From: Actinomadura graeca
Lineage (GTDB): Bacteria; Actinomycetota; Actinomycetes; Streptosporangiales; Streptosporangiaceae
Length of the DNA stretch: 64,000 nucleotides
Assembly: GCF_019175365.1 (NCBI RefSeq)
Contig: NZ_CP059572.1
Span: 6,138,001-6,202,000 of the forward strand
Direction: 5' to 3'
A model generated the notes under the pieces. That model had not been told where the DNA came from. It searched no databases and saw only the letters and a program-made list of their open reading frames with translations. Positions 27,681 to 36,322 of this stretch are shown one piece after another. The stretch's first letter is position 1. Each line of letters starts with the position of its first letter. A program made the translations under genes and the position numbers.

Positions 27681-28559
27681 TCAGTTCTCGGGGCGGAGCC
27701 AGGACAGGTCGCACTGGAGGTCGTCGGGGAGTTCGCGGATGTAGCCCGCGAGCTCCCACGGCTCGGACGGCGCGACGCGTTCGTCGGTGTCCGGCAGGAG
27801 GCCGCAGACGAGCGCGCTGGTCGTGCGGACGGCGGTGAACGGGCCGAAGCGGGCCACGCCGCCGCCGCGCAGATGCGCCAGCTCGGTGAGGAGCGCGCTC
27901 ATGCCGGACGGGTCCTGCGGGTCGTAGAGGCCGCGCGCGTAGGAGAACAGCTCTTCGGCGAGCGGGCCGGGGCGGCGTCCGGACAGGTGGTAGACCGTGC
28001 CCCGGTAGGCGCCGTTCGCGGCCTTCCCGGAACGCTGGTCGCGGATGCGGATGCGCAGCCCGTACTCCGTCGCGCAGCGTTCGTACGCCTCGGCGAGGAG
28101 CGCCTCGGCCTCGCCTTCCTCGCTGAGGACGAGGCCGGTGACGACGCCCTCCTCGCGGTCGAGGCGGTCGAGCATCTCCCGGTGCAGTTCGTTGATGTCC
28201 TGCTCCACGGCGTCCATGGAGCGGGCAAGGGCGCGCTGGGCGTCGCGTTCGAGGTCGAGGCCCGCCAGCCCGGCGCCGATCTCGCCGACCTCCTTCTCCA
28301 GCCGTTCCATGCGTGCGGCGACCTGCTCCACGCGGCCGGAGACGTCGTCGTCGGACGGGTGCGGGATCGCGATGCCGGGGGGCTCGCCCGCCGCGTCGAC
28401 CTCCGCCCTGAGCGTCTCGTGGCGCTTGCTCAGGTCGGCCACCTGCGTCCGCAGCTCGCGCAGTTCCGCCAGGGCGCGGGGGAGGCGCTTGTCGGAGGAC
28501 AGGTAGAGCTCGCGCCCGGCGATGGCCAGGCAGAGCAGGACAAGGATCACAGTGGTCAT
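27681..28559 (-). CDS. membrane-anchored coiled-coil protein of unknown function
   Basis: 292 aa. One N-terminal hydrophobic segment (TTVILVLLCLAIAGRELYL) is followed by a long coiled coil at about residues 25-150 (LPRALAELRELRTQVADLSKRHETLRAEVD and MERLEKEVGEIGAGL, with heptad Leu/Val) and a C-terminal domain (ALLAEAYERCATEYGLRIRIRDQ, YRGTVYHLSGRRPGPLAEELF). It probably anchors in the membrane with the rest inside the cell. It shares a TGATCA stop overlap with the convergent repeat-protein gene. Function unknown. Confidence 0.75.
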   Translation of the reverse strand: MTTVILVLLCLAIAGRELYLSSDKRLPRALAELRELRTQVADLSKRHETLRAEVDAAGEPPGIAIPHPSDDDVSGRVEQVAARMERLEKEVGEIGAGLAGLDLERDAQRALARSMDAVEQDINELHREMLDRLDREEGVVTGLVLSEEGEAEALLAEAYERCATEYGLRIRIRDQRSGKAANGAYRGTVYHLSGRRPGPLAEELFSYARGLYDPQDPSGMSALLTELAHLRGGGVARFGPFTAVRTTSALVCGLLPDTDERVAPSEPWELAGYIRELPDDLQCDLSWLRPEN

Positions 28560-28664
28560 GTGGCTCCTCGGGAGGCGGGCTGCGCTCTCGACCTTAACCA
28601 GCGGACGGCACGCGGACCCGGCGTGCGGCGGATCTCGTCCGAATGGCCCGGCATTTTCCCTGGG

Positions 28665-30434
28665 TCAGCCGAACAGCCCGCCCAGGAGCCCGCCGAGGAT
28701 CTCGCCGACACCGCCCGCGATCCCCCCGGCGACCTCGCCGGCGACGTCGCCCATGGCCCCGTTGGCGGCGTCCGCGACGACGTTGCCGACGACGTTGCCC
28801 GCGATGTTGCCCGCGACCTGTCCGGCGTATCCGGCCACGGCGTTGCCGAACGCGTCCACCGGGACTCCTGCGGCGTAGCCCGCGATGTTCTGGGCGTAAC
28901 CCGCGGCGCCTACTGCGGCATCTCCGACGGCGCCGATCGCCATGCCGCCGGCAATCCCCGCTGCTGCCGCGCCACCGATCAGCCCGGCCGCCGCGATGCC
29001 GTGGCCGTGGTGCCCTCGGTGTCCGTGCGGGCCGTGGACGTGGGCGGGCGGCGGAGCCGGGTGCCCGTGGGCGGCGGGCGGGTAGGGCGCCGCGCCTGGG
29101 CCTGGGAAGGCCGGGGGTGGGCCTGCGGGCGCATACGGCGCGGCCCCCGGTGCCGGGGGTGGGACGGTCCCGGGCGCGGGCGGAGGGGCGGGCAGGGGGC
29201 CGCGGCCCGAGGACGGCGGCGGTACGTGACCGGGCATCGGCGCGTGGGCCGGTGCACTGCCGGGGCCGGGTGGGTAACCGGGATGGGACGGGTATCCGGG
29301 GCCGGGCGGCGCCTGCCCAGGGCCGGGTGGGTAGCCGGGTGCGGTTCCGAAGGCGGGCACGGGGGGCGCTTGGCCCGGCATGGGTGCGGGCGGAGGAGCG
29401 TTCCCGGGGGTGGGTCCGGGCGGAGGGGCGTGCCCTGGCGTGTGCATGGGGGCCGGTGACTGGCCGGGCGCGGGTGCCGGTGGCGGGAACTGGACGTTGC
29501 CGGGCTGCCCGTACTCGCCGGGTCCGCCGTAGGAGGCCGCCGCGGGCTGCTGTCCGGGAGGGGGTGGCGGGAACTGCGCGGGCGCGCCGGGTGGCGGAAG
29601 CGGCGCCTGCCCGGGGGGCGGGGTGCCCTGCGCGGAGCCGGACCGTCCGGGACCGGGTGAGGGCCCGGTGGCGCGGGGCAGCGCGGCGGCCGCTTCGAGC
29701 CATTCGCCGATCTTGGCGTTCCAGTCCGTCTCGGCGGCCTCGGCGTGCCCGACCTGGAACACGCCGAACGACTCGTCGGACGGGGTGGAGCGGTCCTCGG
29801 CGCGGAGCGCGAACGCCATGCTGCGCGGGCTGGCGATGAAGCTGAGGCCGACCTTGCCGAGCCGTCCCTGGAACGCGGGCGGCGGGACGAGGTGGATCTC
29901 CTGGTGGAACGGCAGCTGCTGCGACATCCCGCGCAGCTTCGACGACTCGAACGTCACGTTCGTGATCTGGAAGCCGAGGCGGGCGATCGAGGCGAGCACC
30001 CACTGCTGGGACTCCAGCGGCTCGACGGAGATCGGGTCGACGTCACCCGGGTCGGGCTGGCCCTTGGCGTCCACCTCGGTGCACATCCCGATGGTGAACC
30101 CCGGCAGTTCGTGTCCGAGGACGGTCGTGAACGGCAGTTCGTAGGGCAGCGGTATGGAGAACGACAGGTCGCGTTGCCCCGCCGTCTCCAGCGTGAAGCC
30201 GCGGGTGAGCGCGCCCCGGTACACCTCCGGGCCCGCGGTCTCCCCGCCGTAGCCGTCCTGCATGCGCGGCATGAGCGCCAGCGTCACGTGCCGGATCTCC
30301 ACGGGACGGTCCCCGCCGCGCAGGTGCACCTTGCCCGCCACGACACCGCCGGGACGGCAGTTCGGCTCCGACAGGATCGTGTCGACGGAGGGTCCTCCCG
30401 CTCCGTACCCGCCTGCCATCCGCCCGTAGGACAC
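28665..30434 (-). CDS. Spo0M-like (sporulation control) protein with a long Pro/Gly-rich tail
   Basis: 589 aa from a GTG behind GAGAGGGG. Residues 1 to about 235 are a SpoOM/arrestin-like domain: SVDTILSEPNCRPGGVVAGKVHLRGGDRPVEIRHVTLALMPR, SIPLPYELPFTTVLGHELPG and ESQQWVLASIARLGFQITNVTFE. Classical Spo0M proteins stop near 250 residues. Here about 230 residues of Pro/Gly-rich sequence (PPPGQAPLPPPGAP, GYPPGPGQAPPGPGYPSHPG) and then about 85 residues of Gly/Ala-rich, hydrophobic sequence (HGIAAAGLIGGAAAAGIAGG, VGEILGGLLGGLFG) follow, which could enter or coat a membrane. Spo0M influences sporulation in Bacillus and Streptomyces. Confidence 0.82.
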   Translation of the reverse strand: MSYGRMAGGYGAGGPSVDTILSEPNCRPGGVVAGKVHLRGGDRPVEIRHVTLALMPRMQDGYGGETAGPEVYRGALTRGFTLETAGQRDLSFSIPLPYELPFTTVLGHELPGFTIGMCTEVDAKGQPDPGDVDPISVEPLESQQWVLASIARLGFQITNVTFESSKLRGMSQQLPFHQEIHLVPPPAFQGRLGKVGLSFIASPRSMAFALRAEDRSTPSDESFGVFQVGHAEAAETDWNAKIGEWLEAAAALPRATGPSPGPGRSGSAQGTPPPGQAPLPPPGAPAQFPPPPPGQQPAAASYGGPGEYGQPGNVQFPPPAPAPGQSPAPMHTPGHAPPPGPTPGNAPPPAPMPGQAPPVPAFGTAPGYPPGPGQAPPGPGYPSHPGYPPGPGSAPAHAPMPGHVPPPSSGRGPLPAPPPAPGTVPPPAPGAAPYAPAGPPPAFPGPGAAPYPPAAHGHPAPPPAHVHGPHGHRGHHGHGIAAAGLIGGAAAAGIAGGMAIGAVGDAAVGAAGYAQNIAGYAAGVPVDAFGNAVAGYAGQVAGNIAGNVVGNVVADAANGAMGDVAGEVAGGIAGGVGEILGGLLGGLFG

Positions 30435-30586
30435 CGGCCGTTCCCCTCTCCGGACAGCGAGGTCGCTCCTCGCACATGTCAGACGGAATCCACCATGCCA
30501 TCGGTTTCACGCCCGCACGCGAAACACTAGGGCAGAAACCAAGGCCGTCCTAGAGAGGCGGTAGAGGGAAAGGCACCCGCCCGCCG

Positions 30587-31948
30587 TCATTCCTCCTTGG
30601 CGGTGACGGTGACCGTCGCGTAGCCGAGCTTCTCCAGCGGCTCCCGGATCTGGGCGGCGTCGCCGACGGCGATGACGGTCAGCGCCTCGGTGTCGACATG
30701 CTTGCGGTAGGCGCGGGCGACGCCGTCCGGGGTGGACGCGCGGACGGCGGCGAGGTAGGCGCTCGGATAGTCGGCGCCCAGCCCGTTCGCGGACGCGTCG
30801 GCGAGCTCAGCGGCGACGGCGCGGGCCGTCTCGTACTCGGCGGGCGCACGGTCGGCCAGGGCCCGCACGGACGCGCCGTGCTCCTCCGCGTCGATACCGC
30901 GGGACACGACGCCGCGCAGTTCGGTGAGGGCGTCGGAGACGGCGTCCGCGGTGACCTCGGTGTGGACGGCGCCTTGCGCGACGAACAGGCCGCAGTGGCG
31001 CATCCGCAGCAGGCCGGCCCGCATCCCGTAGGTGTAGCCCTTCTCCTCGCGCAGTACGGCGTTGAGCCGTGACGTGAGGCCGCCGCCCAGCACGTGCGAG
31101 GCGACCATCAGGGAGGGCCAGTCGTGGTGGGAGCGGTCGGGGACGCCGTGCCCGATGCTCAGGTAGGTCTGCACGGACCCGGGCCTGTCGACCACGACGA
31201 TCCGGGCGGCCGACTCCGGGAGGATCGTGTCGGCGGTGGGGAGCGGGGCGCCGGTCCCGGCCCAGTCCGTCAGAGCGTCGGAGAGCGCCGCGTCGGCGTC
31301 CGCCCCAGCGAGGTCGCCGGTGACGACCGCCGTCGCCTCAGCGGGCACCACAGAGCCGTAGAAGGCACGGACGTCCTCGCCCTGGAGCGCGTCGACCGAG
31401 GTGCGCGAGCCGCCGGTCGGCCGGGACGCGCGGGCCCGCTCCGGGAACATCACCGCGCGCAGCTCGCGCGCGGCGCGCGAGCCGGGGTCGGCGTCCTCCT
31501 GCGCGATCTCCTCCAGCCGCTCGCGGACGAGGCGGCGGATGTCGGCGTCGTCCAGGGCCGGGCGGCGCACGACCGAGGAGAACAGCTCCAGCGCCGGGCC
31601 GAGCCGCGTCACGGGGACGTCCAGCGCCACACGCAGGGCGGTCAGGTCGGCGACGGCGTACAGGCTCGCGCCCAGCCGCTCGAACGCGGCGGTCAGCGCG
31701 GTGCCGCCGCCGGGCTCGGTGCCCTCCATCAGCGCCCGCGCCGCGAGGGCCGCGACGCCGTCGGCGCCCATCGGCTCGCGTCCGGCGCCCGCGTGCAGGA
31801 CGAGCCGGACCGCGGCCAGGCGGCGTCCGGGCATGTCGACGCGGAGTGTCGCCGGGCCCGCGGGCACGCGTCCCGCCGAACCGGTCGGGAACGCCCACGC
31901 AGGGACCGGCCCGGGGACGGGACGGGGCTGCAGGGTGAGTCCGCTCAC
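30587..31948 (-). CDS. M16-family peptidase-like subunit without the zinc motif
   Basis: 453 aa from a GTG that overlaps the upstream stop (GTGA). The fold of M16 proteins is visible (MPGRRLAAVRLVLHAGAGREP, GVAALAARALMEGTEPGG, VLGGGLTSRLNAVLREEKGYTYGMRAGLL with the R/Y motif that binds substrate), but the HXXEH zinc motif is absent. It is the usual non-catalytic beta-type partner of the preceding M16 protein, as in mitochondrial-type processing peptidase pairs and PqqL/F-like bacterial pairs. The two genes overlap, so equal synthesis is likely. Confidence 0.87.
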   Translation of the reverse strand: MSGLTLQPRPVPGPVPAWAFPTGSAGRVPAGPATLRVDMPGRRLAAVRLVLHAGAGREPMGADGVAALAARALMEGTEPGGGTALTAAFERLGASLYAVADLTALRVALDVPVTRLGPALELFSSVVRRPALDDADIRRLVRERLEEIAQEDADPGSRAARELRAVMFPERARASRPTGGSRTSVDALQGEDVRAFYGSVVPAEATAVVTGDLAGADADAALSDALTDWAGTGAPLPTADTILPESAARIVVVDRPGSVQTYLSIGHGVPDRSHHDWPSLMVASHVLGGGLTSRLNAVLREEKGYTYGMRAGLLRMRHCGLFVAQGAVHTEVTADAVSDALTELRGVVSRGIDAEEHGASVRALADRAPAEYETARAVAAELADASANGLGADYPSAYLAAVRASTPDGVARAYRKHVDTEALTVIAVGDAAQIREPLEKLGYATVTVTAKEE

Positions 31949-33204
31949 GACGGCGTACCTCCGTAGGTCAGGGCGGTGCGGGCACCGGGCGCGAGCCAGC
32001 GGGACGCCATCTGCTGGATCGCGTCCCCGGTGACGGCCGCGGCGCGGCCGGGGGCGGTGAAGACCCGGCGGGGGTCGTCGAACTGGGTGGCGTTCTGGGA
32101 GAGGGCGTTGGCGAGCCCGGTGACGGTCTCGGTCTGCTCCAGGAAGCCGCGCTCGGCCTGCGCGGTGGCGCGGGCCGTCTCGTCGGCGTCGGGTCCCGTG
32201 GCGGCGAACCGCTCCAGCTCCTCGTCGAGCACGGCGGAGATCTTGTCGGGCTCCGGCCCGATCGCGTCCACGATGGCGAGGGACTGGCCGGTCGCCAGCC
32301 GGGTCACGCCCGCCCACACCTCCGTGGCGATCTGGTCGCGGCGCACCATGCGGTCGTAGAGGCGCGACCCGGAGCCGCCGCCGAGGATCTCCACGGCGAG
32401 CTCCGCGGCCTCGATGTCGTCGCCGCCGTCGGTGGGGAGCGTGAACATCGCGAAGTAGGCGGGGGAGGGGACCTCCTCGTCGAGGGTCTCCTCCCTCACA
32501 CCGGACAGCGGGCCGAGGTCCCCGGCGCGCGCGCGCGGCTGCTCCGGGCCCGCGGGTATGCCGCCGAAGTAGCGCTCTACCGCCTGCAGGGTCTTCTCCG
32601 GATCGACGTCACCGACGACCGACAGGACGGCGTTCCCAGGCGCGTACCAGGTGGCGAAGAAGTCGGTGCAGTCTTCGAGGGTGGTCGCGTCCAGGTCGTC
32701 CATGGAGCCGATGGGGGTGTGCGCGAACGGATGCCCTTGGGGGAACGTCAGCGCGCACAGCCGCTCGAAGGCGGTTCCGTACGGCTGGTTGTCATAGCGT
32801 TGACGCCGTTCGTTCTTCACCACGTCACGCTGGTTGTCCAAGTTGGCCTGGGTCAGCGCGGCGGGCAGCGTGCCCATCCGGTCCGCCTCCAGCCAGAGGG
32901 CGAGTTCCAGATGACTGACCGGCACGGTCTCGTAGTAGTTGGTGCGTTCGAAGGACGTGCTGGCGTTGAACGCGGCGCCCGCGCTCTCCAGCAACGCGGC
33001 GTGCTCGCCCTCCGCGACGTTCGCCGACCCCTGGAACATGAGGTGCTCGAAGAGATGGGCGAGCCCGGTGCGACCGGCGCGCTCGTGCCGCGACCCCACG
33101 CCGTACCAGAGGTTGACGGCGGCCAGCGGTACGACATGGTCCTCGCAGACCACCACCCGCATGCCATTGCCGAGCGTGTGCTCATGCAGCGGCTGTTCTG
33201 CCAC
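31945..33204 (-). CDS. M16-family zinc metallopeptidase, catalytic subunit
   Basis: 419 aa. The inverted zinc motif HLFEH (LAHLFEHLMFQGSANVAEGEH) lies near residues 49-53, with the distal glutamate in the following helix region. FERTNYYETVPVSHLELALWLEADRM is the typical next block, and SGSRLYDRMVRRDQIATEVWAGV belongs to the second M16 lobe. These enzymes cut unfolded peptides of moderate size in the cytoplasm. There is no signal peptide. It is co-translated with its zinc-less partner at 30587. Confidence 0.9.
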   Translation of the reverse strand: MAEQPLHEHTLGNGMRVVVCEDHVVPLAAVNLWYGVGSRHERAGRTGLAHLFEHLMFQGSANVAEGEHAALLESAGAAFNASTSFERTNYYETVPVSHLELALWLEADRMGTLPAALTQANLDNQRDVVKNERRQRYDNQPYGTAFERLCALTFPQGHPFAHTPIGSMDDLDATTLEDCTDFFATWYAPGNAVLSVVGDVDPEKTLQAVERYFGGIPAGPEQPRARAGDLGPLSGVREETLDEEVPSPAYFAMFTLPTDGGDDIEAAELAVEILGGGSGSRLYDRMVRRDQIATEVWAGVTRLATGQSLAIVDAIGPEPDKISAVLDEELERFAATGPDADETARATAQAERGFLEQTETVTGLANALSQNATQFDDPRRVFTAPGRAAAVTGDAIQQMASRWLAPGARTALTYGGTPS

Positions 33205-33339
33205 GGAGCGCTCCCGTCCGTTCGATTGGTCGGCTGGTGGACAGCACCGCGCGCGTCATTCGGGACGGCCCCGGCGGCGGGCTTGATCTCTGTCTCACCG
33301 TACCGGGTTGGTGCACGTGCGAGGGGTGGGAGCGGAGCC

Positions 33340-33693
33340 TCAGGACGCAGTGGATTCGTGCGCCGCGATCGCGTCCTCCAGAGAGTGGTGCAGGACGAAG
33401 ATCTTGGTGAGCTGGGTGACGTGGAAGACCCGGCGGACGCGGTCGTTCACCCCCACGAAGGACATGGTCCCCTCACGCGCGCGCAGGCGGTGGTAGATGC
33501 CGACCAGGACGCCGAGGCCGGTGGAGTCCAGGAACGTCACCTCGCCGAGGTCCACCACCAGGTGGAGGCCGCCGTTCTCGATGATGTCGAGCAGCGCCTC
33601 GCGCAGCCGGGGGCTCGTGAAGACGTCGATCTCGCCGCTGATCTTGACGACGGTGACGCCCTTCTCGGTGCGGTGTTCGACGGCGAAGTCCAC
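33340..33693 (-). CDS. STAS-domain anti-sigma factor antagonist
   Basis: 117 aa, an RsbV/SpoIIAA-type protein: GVTVVKISGEIDVFTSPRLREALLDI, then HLVVDLGEVTFLDSTGLGVLVGIYHRL, with the phosphorylatable Ser in DSTGLG. In its unphosphorylated form such a protein binds a kinase of the RsbW type and frees a sigma factor. GTG at 33693 follows GGAAGGGAGC. The likely kinase partner is the HATPase encoded 83 bp upstream; the PP2C proteins elsewhere in the window could remove its phosphate. Confidence 0.9.
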   Translation of the reverse strand: MDFAVEHRTEKGVTVVKISGEIDVFTSPRLREALLDIIENGGLHLVVDLGEVTFLDSTGLGVLVGIYHRLRAREGTMSFVGVNDRVRRVFHVTQLTKIFVLHHSLEDAIAAHESTAS

Positions 33694-33776
33694 CGTTGCT
33701 CCCTTCCTGCCGCTCACCGGGGGAAAGGCCCTATACCCCGGGGGACTGATGATTACCCCCGCGCGGCCACTGGACG

Positions 33777-34394
33777 TCACGGAGAACGGAACAGCGCCCA
33801 GACGATCTTGCCTTGGGGCAGCGTCCGCCAGCCCCAGCGCACGCTGAACGACTCGACGAGGTGCAGGCCCCGCCCGGTCTCCGCGATGTAGTCGGGTTCC
33901 CTGCGGCGCGGCGCCGCCCGGCTGGAATCCAGGATCCCGCAGAGCAACCACGGCGCGCGGTGGACGAGCCGCAGCCTGATCGCCGAGGGCGCCGAGCCCA
34001 GCGGGTCGGCCGGGTCGTCGTACACGCCCTCGCAGTGCACGTCGCCGCCGGGCCGCCCGCCGGTCGCCCTGCCGCTGTGCCGCAACGCGTTGGTGACGAG
34101 TTCCGAGACCACCAGCCCGACGTCGTCGGCCAGCACCGGCACACCCCAATCGGTGAGGCATGACAGGGCGAAGTGCCGCGCGTCGGTGACCGACTCCGGA
34201 TCCGGCGTGACCGTGAAGGAGACGGCGGGGAACTCCATCGCCGTCAGCGCCCTCAGGCCGCTGGCCAGAAGCGGCGGCAGATCGTGCGACTCGGGCACGG
34301 CGGTCGACTGCGCGGCAGGGGCCTGTGGGCTCACCGGCCCCGCGACGGGGCCGAGCTCCCACCGTGTGTCGTCGTGCGCGTGCCGTGACGTCAT
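33777..34394 (-). CDS. RsbW-like anti-sigma kinase/ATP-binding protein (HATPase_c_2)
   Basis: 205 aa. A proline-rich N-terminus of about 50 residues precedes an HATPase of the GHKL type: VTDARHFALSCLTDWGV, VGLVVSELVTNALRHSG (N box) and AETGRGLHLVESFSVRWG (G2 box), with a D-S-S pair near ILDSSRAAP in place of the usual DXG. This is the RsbW/SpoIIAB family that phosphorylates STAS antagonists. In actinomycetes many such proteins are orphan kinases. It is followed by the STAS gene on the same strand, which suggests a pair. The ATG at 34394 begins the frame. Confidence 0.87.
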   Translation of the reverse strand: MTSRHAHDDTRWELGPVAGPVSPQAPAAQSTAVPESHDLPPLLASGLRALTAMEFPAVSFTVTPDPESVTDARHFALSCLTDWGVPVLADDVGLVVSELVTNALRHSGRATGGRPGGDVHCEGVYDDPADPLGSAPSAIRLRLVHRAPWLLCGILDSSRAAPRRREPDYIAETGRGLHLVESFSVRWGWRTLPQGKIVWALFRSP

Positions 34395-34488
34395 TCCCCG
34401 GACCCCGCAGAGTGATCTCGTTGTGCAACCGTGGCTCGGAAGTCTCGTGCGTTATCCTGCGCATCGTAGCGTGCGAATGCAAGGCCCA

Positions 34489-34500
34489 ATGCACGTGCAT
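34489..34500. promoter_or_regulatory. 12-bp perfect palindrome in a divergent promoter region
   Basis: ATGCACGTGCAT lies 95 bp upstream of the RsbW-like gene and 120 bp upstream of the XRE/DUF5753 gene. It is a perfect dyad and a plausible regulator site; the regulator is not known. Confidence 0.4.
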
Positions 34501-34619
34501 CCGGGTTGTGAGGGTGTGGGGACGACGCGGATGCGCACGGGTGATCGGAGGTAACCGCAGGACACTGAGGCCAGTGGCACACTAGGTTCGCTGTCCGCCA
34601 TGAAGCCGGGAGGTTGGGC

Positions 34620-35486
34620 GTGACTCCAGAGACGCCGGGAAGCGGGTCGACGGTCCGCCGGATCCTGCTCGGGTCACAGCTTCGCCGTTTGCGCGAAGAG
34701 AAGGGCGTGACCCGTCAGGACGCCGGCTACGTCATCCGTGCGTCGGAGTCGAAGATCAGCCGCCTGGAGCTCGGGCGCGTCAGCTTCAAAGAACGAGACG
34801 TGGACGACCTGCTCACGCTGTACGGCGTCGGCGACAAGACCGAACGCGAGTCGCTGCTACAGCTGGCGCGGGAGGCCAACACCCCCGGTTGGTGGCACCG
34901 GTACAACGACGTTCTGCCCAACTGGTTCCAGACCTACGTGGGCCTGGAGGAGTCGGCGGCGTTGATCCGCACATATGAACTGCAGTTCGTCCCGGGACTG
35001 CTGCAGTCGGAGGGGTATGCGCGTGCGGTCATCCGCCTGGGCAACGCCGGAGCCGCCGAACACGAGATAGACCAGCGCGTCGAGCTGCGCCTGCAACGCC
35101 AGGAGAGGCTCACAGGCCCGGACGCACCGCGCCTGTGGGCGGTACTGGACGAGGGGGCGCTCCGGCGCCCCATCGGCGGACCGGAAGTGATGCGGGGCCA
35201 GTTCGAGCATCTCATCGAGATGTCCAAGCTGCCCAACGTCACCATCCAGATCATGCCGTTCAGGTTCGGCGGGCACGCCGCCGAGGGTGGCGCCTTCACG
35301 ATCCTGCGTTTTCCCGAGCAGGATCTGCCGGACGTGGTTTACGTCGAGAACCTCACCGGCGCGATGTACCTGGACAAGCGCGACGATGTCGACACGTATC
35401 TGCAGGCGATGGAACGCCTCTGCGTCGACAGTGCGACCCCGGAGCGCACCGTCGAGCTTCTTGGTGATCTTCTCAGAGAGACATGA
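34620..35486 (+). CDS. XRE-family regulator with DUF5753 domain
   Basis: 288 aa. Residues about 10-70 are a helix-turn-helix (ILLGSQLRRLREEKGVTRQDAGYVIRASESKISRLELGRVSFKERDVDDLL). The rest is DUF5753: TPGWWHRYNDVLPNWFQTYVGLEESAALIRTYELQFVPGLLQSEGYARAVI and VTIQIMPFRFGGHAAEGGAFTILRF. These are WhiJ-like regulators found in large numbers in Streptomyces and relatives. The GTG at 34620 is chosen since GGGAGG is 6 nt upstream, whereas a TTG two codons before would touch it. Its stop overlaps the start of the DUF397 gene (ATGA). Confidence 0.92.
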   Translation: MTPETPGSGSTVRRILLGSQLRRLREEKGVTRQDAGYVIRASESKISRLELGRVSFKERDVDDLLTLYGVGDKTERESLLQLAREANTPGWWHRYNDVLPNWFQTYVGLEESAALIRTYELQFVPGLLQSEGYARAVIRLGNAGAAEHEIDQRVELRLQRQERLTGPDAPRLWAVLDEGALRRPIGGPEVMRGQFEHLIEMSKLPNVTIQIMPFRFGGHAAEGGAFTILRFPEQDLPDVVYVENLTGAMYLDKRDDVDTYLQAMERLCVDSATPERTVELLGDLLRET

Positions 35487-35767
35487 TGCTCCAGACCCAA
35501 CACGGCCACATCACGGCCGGTACGAACGACTACGACAACGGCATGCCCGCCACCAAGCTCCTCGGCGCGCAATGGCTGAAGTCCCGGCGAAGCAACTCCC
35601 AGGGGAACTGCGTCGAGCTCGCCGAACTGCCCGGCGGGCAGGTCGCGATGCGCAACTCCCGCCACCCCGAAGGCCCCGCCCTCATCTACACCCGCCCCGA
35701 GATCGAAGCGCTCATCCTCGGTGCCAAGGACGGCGACTTCGACCACCTCATCGCCTCCCGAAACTAG
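35483..35767 (+). CDS. DUF397 small regulatory partner protein
   Basis: 94 aa. After about 25 unstructured residues comes the DUF397 signature: GAQWLKSRRSNSQGNCVELAEL, GGQVAMRNSRHPEGPALIYTRPEIEALILGAKDGDFDHLI. DUF397 proteins are encoded next to XRE/DUF5753 regulators in actinomycetes and are thought to modulate them, in a way that resembles an antitoxin-like or anti-regulator pair. Coupled translation with its partner (ATGA overlap) supports this. Two adjacent ATGs are possible starts. Confidence 0.92.
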   Translation: MMLQTQHGHITAGTNDYDNGMPATKLLGAQWLKSRRSNSQGNCVELAELPGGQVAMRNSRHPEGPALIYTRPEIEALILGAKDGDFDHLIASRN

Positions 35768-35792
35768 CTTCTCCCGCGTTCCCACCTGCTGG

Positions 35793-35828
35793 GGCCCCGG
35801 GTTCCCGGTCATCCGGGAATCCGGGGCC
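35793..35828 (+). terminator. hairpin after the XRE-DUF397 pair
   Basis: GGCCCCGGGTTCCCGG (35793-35808) pairs with 35813-35828 with one mismatch and a 4-nt loop, 26 bp after the DUF397 stop. Confidence 0.7.
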
Positions 35829-35857
35829 AGGGGGCTACGCGCTTCCAGATAAACAAT

Positions 35858-35888
35858 GCGGCGGCCGCCTCGGGGAGGCGGCCGCCGC
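35858..35888. terminator. 14-bp hairpin between convergent genes
   Basis: GCGGCGGCCGCCTC (35858-35871) and its exact complement (35875-35888) surround a 3-nt loop. The perfect symmetry means it can work for the DUF397 gene on the plus strand and the rhodanese gene on the minus strand. Confidence 0.75.
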
Positions 35889-35939
35889 TGGTTTGATCCC
35901 TCGTGGGGGGACGCCCCCCACACCCCCGGATCGGGCCGG

Positions 35940-36266
35940 TCAGCCGGTCTCCGTGGGGAGGCCCGCCTCCGTCCAGTCCTGGATGCCCTCGCGGTAGGTG
36001 CGGACGTTGGTGTAGCCGAGCTTCTCCAGACGCAGCGCGACGGCCTTGCTGTTGGCGCACGCGGTGTTGGAGCAGTAGGTGACGATCGCCGCGTCCTTGT
36101 CCGGCAGCAGGGCCGCCGCACGGTCGGCGACCTCGTCCTCCACGAGGTTGAGGGCGCCGGGAAGGTGCTGCTGGGCGTAGTAGGACGCGGGCAGCGCGTC
36201 GACGACGGTCACCGAGCCGTCCTTGATGGCGTTGTGCAGGCCGACGCGGTCGATGGTGGCGGTCAT
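35940..36266 (-). CDS. rhodanese-like domain protein
   Basis: 108 aa with one rhodanese domain: VTVVDALPASYYAQQHLPGALNLVEDEVADRAAALLPDKDAAIVTYCSNTACANSKAVALRLEKLGYTNVRTYREGIQDWTEAGLP. The catalytic cysteine is in YCSNTACANS, a longer loop than the classical CRXGX[RT]; this resembles the single-domain form used in stress or thiol chemistry. The gene is divergent from a TetR gene and the palindrome at 36286-36297 lies between their starts, so the two are probably co-regulated. Confidence 0.9.
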   Translation of the reverse strand: MTATIDRVGLHNAIKDGSVTVVDALPASYYAQQHLPGALNLVEDEVADRAAALLPDKDAAIVTYCSNTACANSKAVALRLEKLGYTNVRTYREGIQDWTEAGLPTETG

Positions 36267-36285
36267 TGCCCCTCCCGAGGTAAGT

Positions 36286-36297
36286 GGACTATAGTCC
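36286..36297. promoter_or_regulatory. TetR operator, perfect 12-bp palindrome
   Basis: GGACTATAGTCC is a perfect dyad, flanked by AAGT and GTTT, at 26 bp from the TetR start codon and 20 bp from the rhodanese start codon. Location and form match autoregulatory TetR operators; the CTATAG core may at the same time serve as part of the -10. Confidence 0.65.
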
Positions 36298-36322
36298 GTT
36301 TGAAGCGATGGGGAGGACATTA

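Noticed and set aside
34620..35767. Classical toxin-antitoxin pair
   Set aside because: The XRE/DUF5753 plus DUF397 arrangement is a known regulator pair in actinomycetes; neither protein has a toxin domain.
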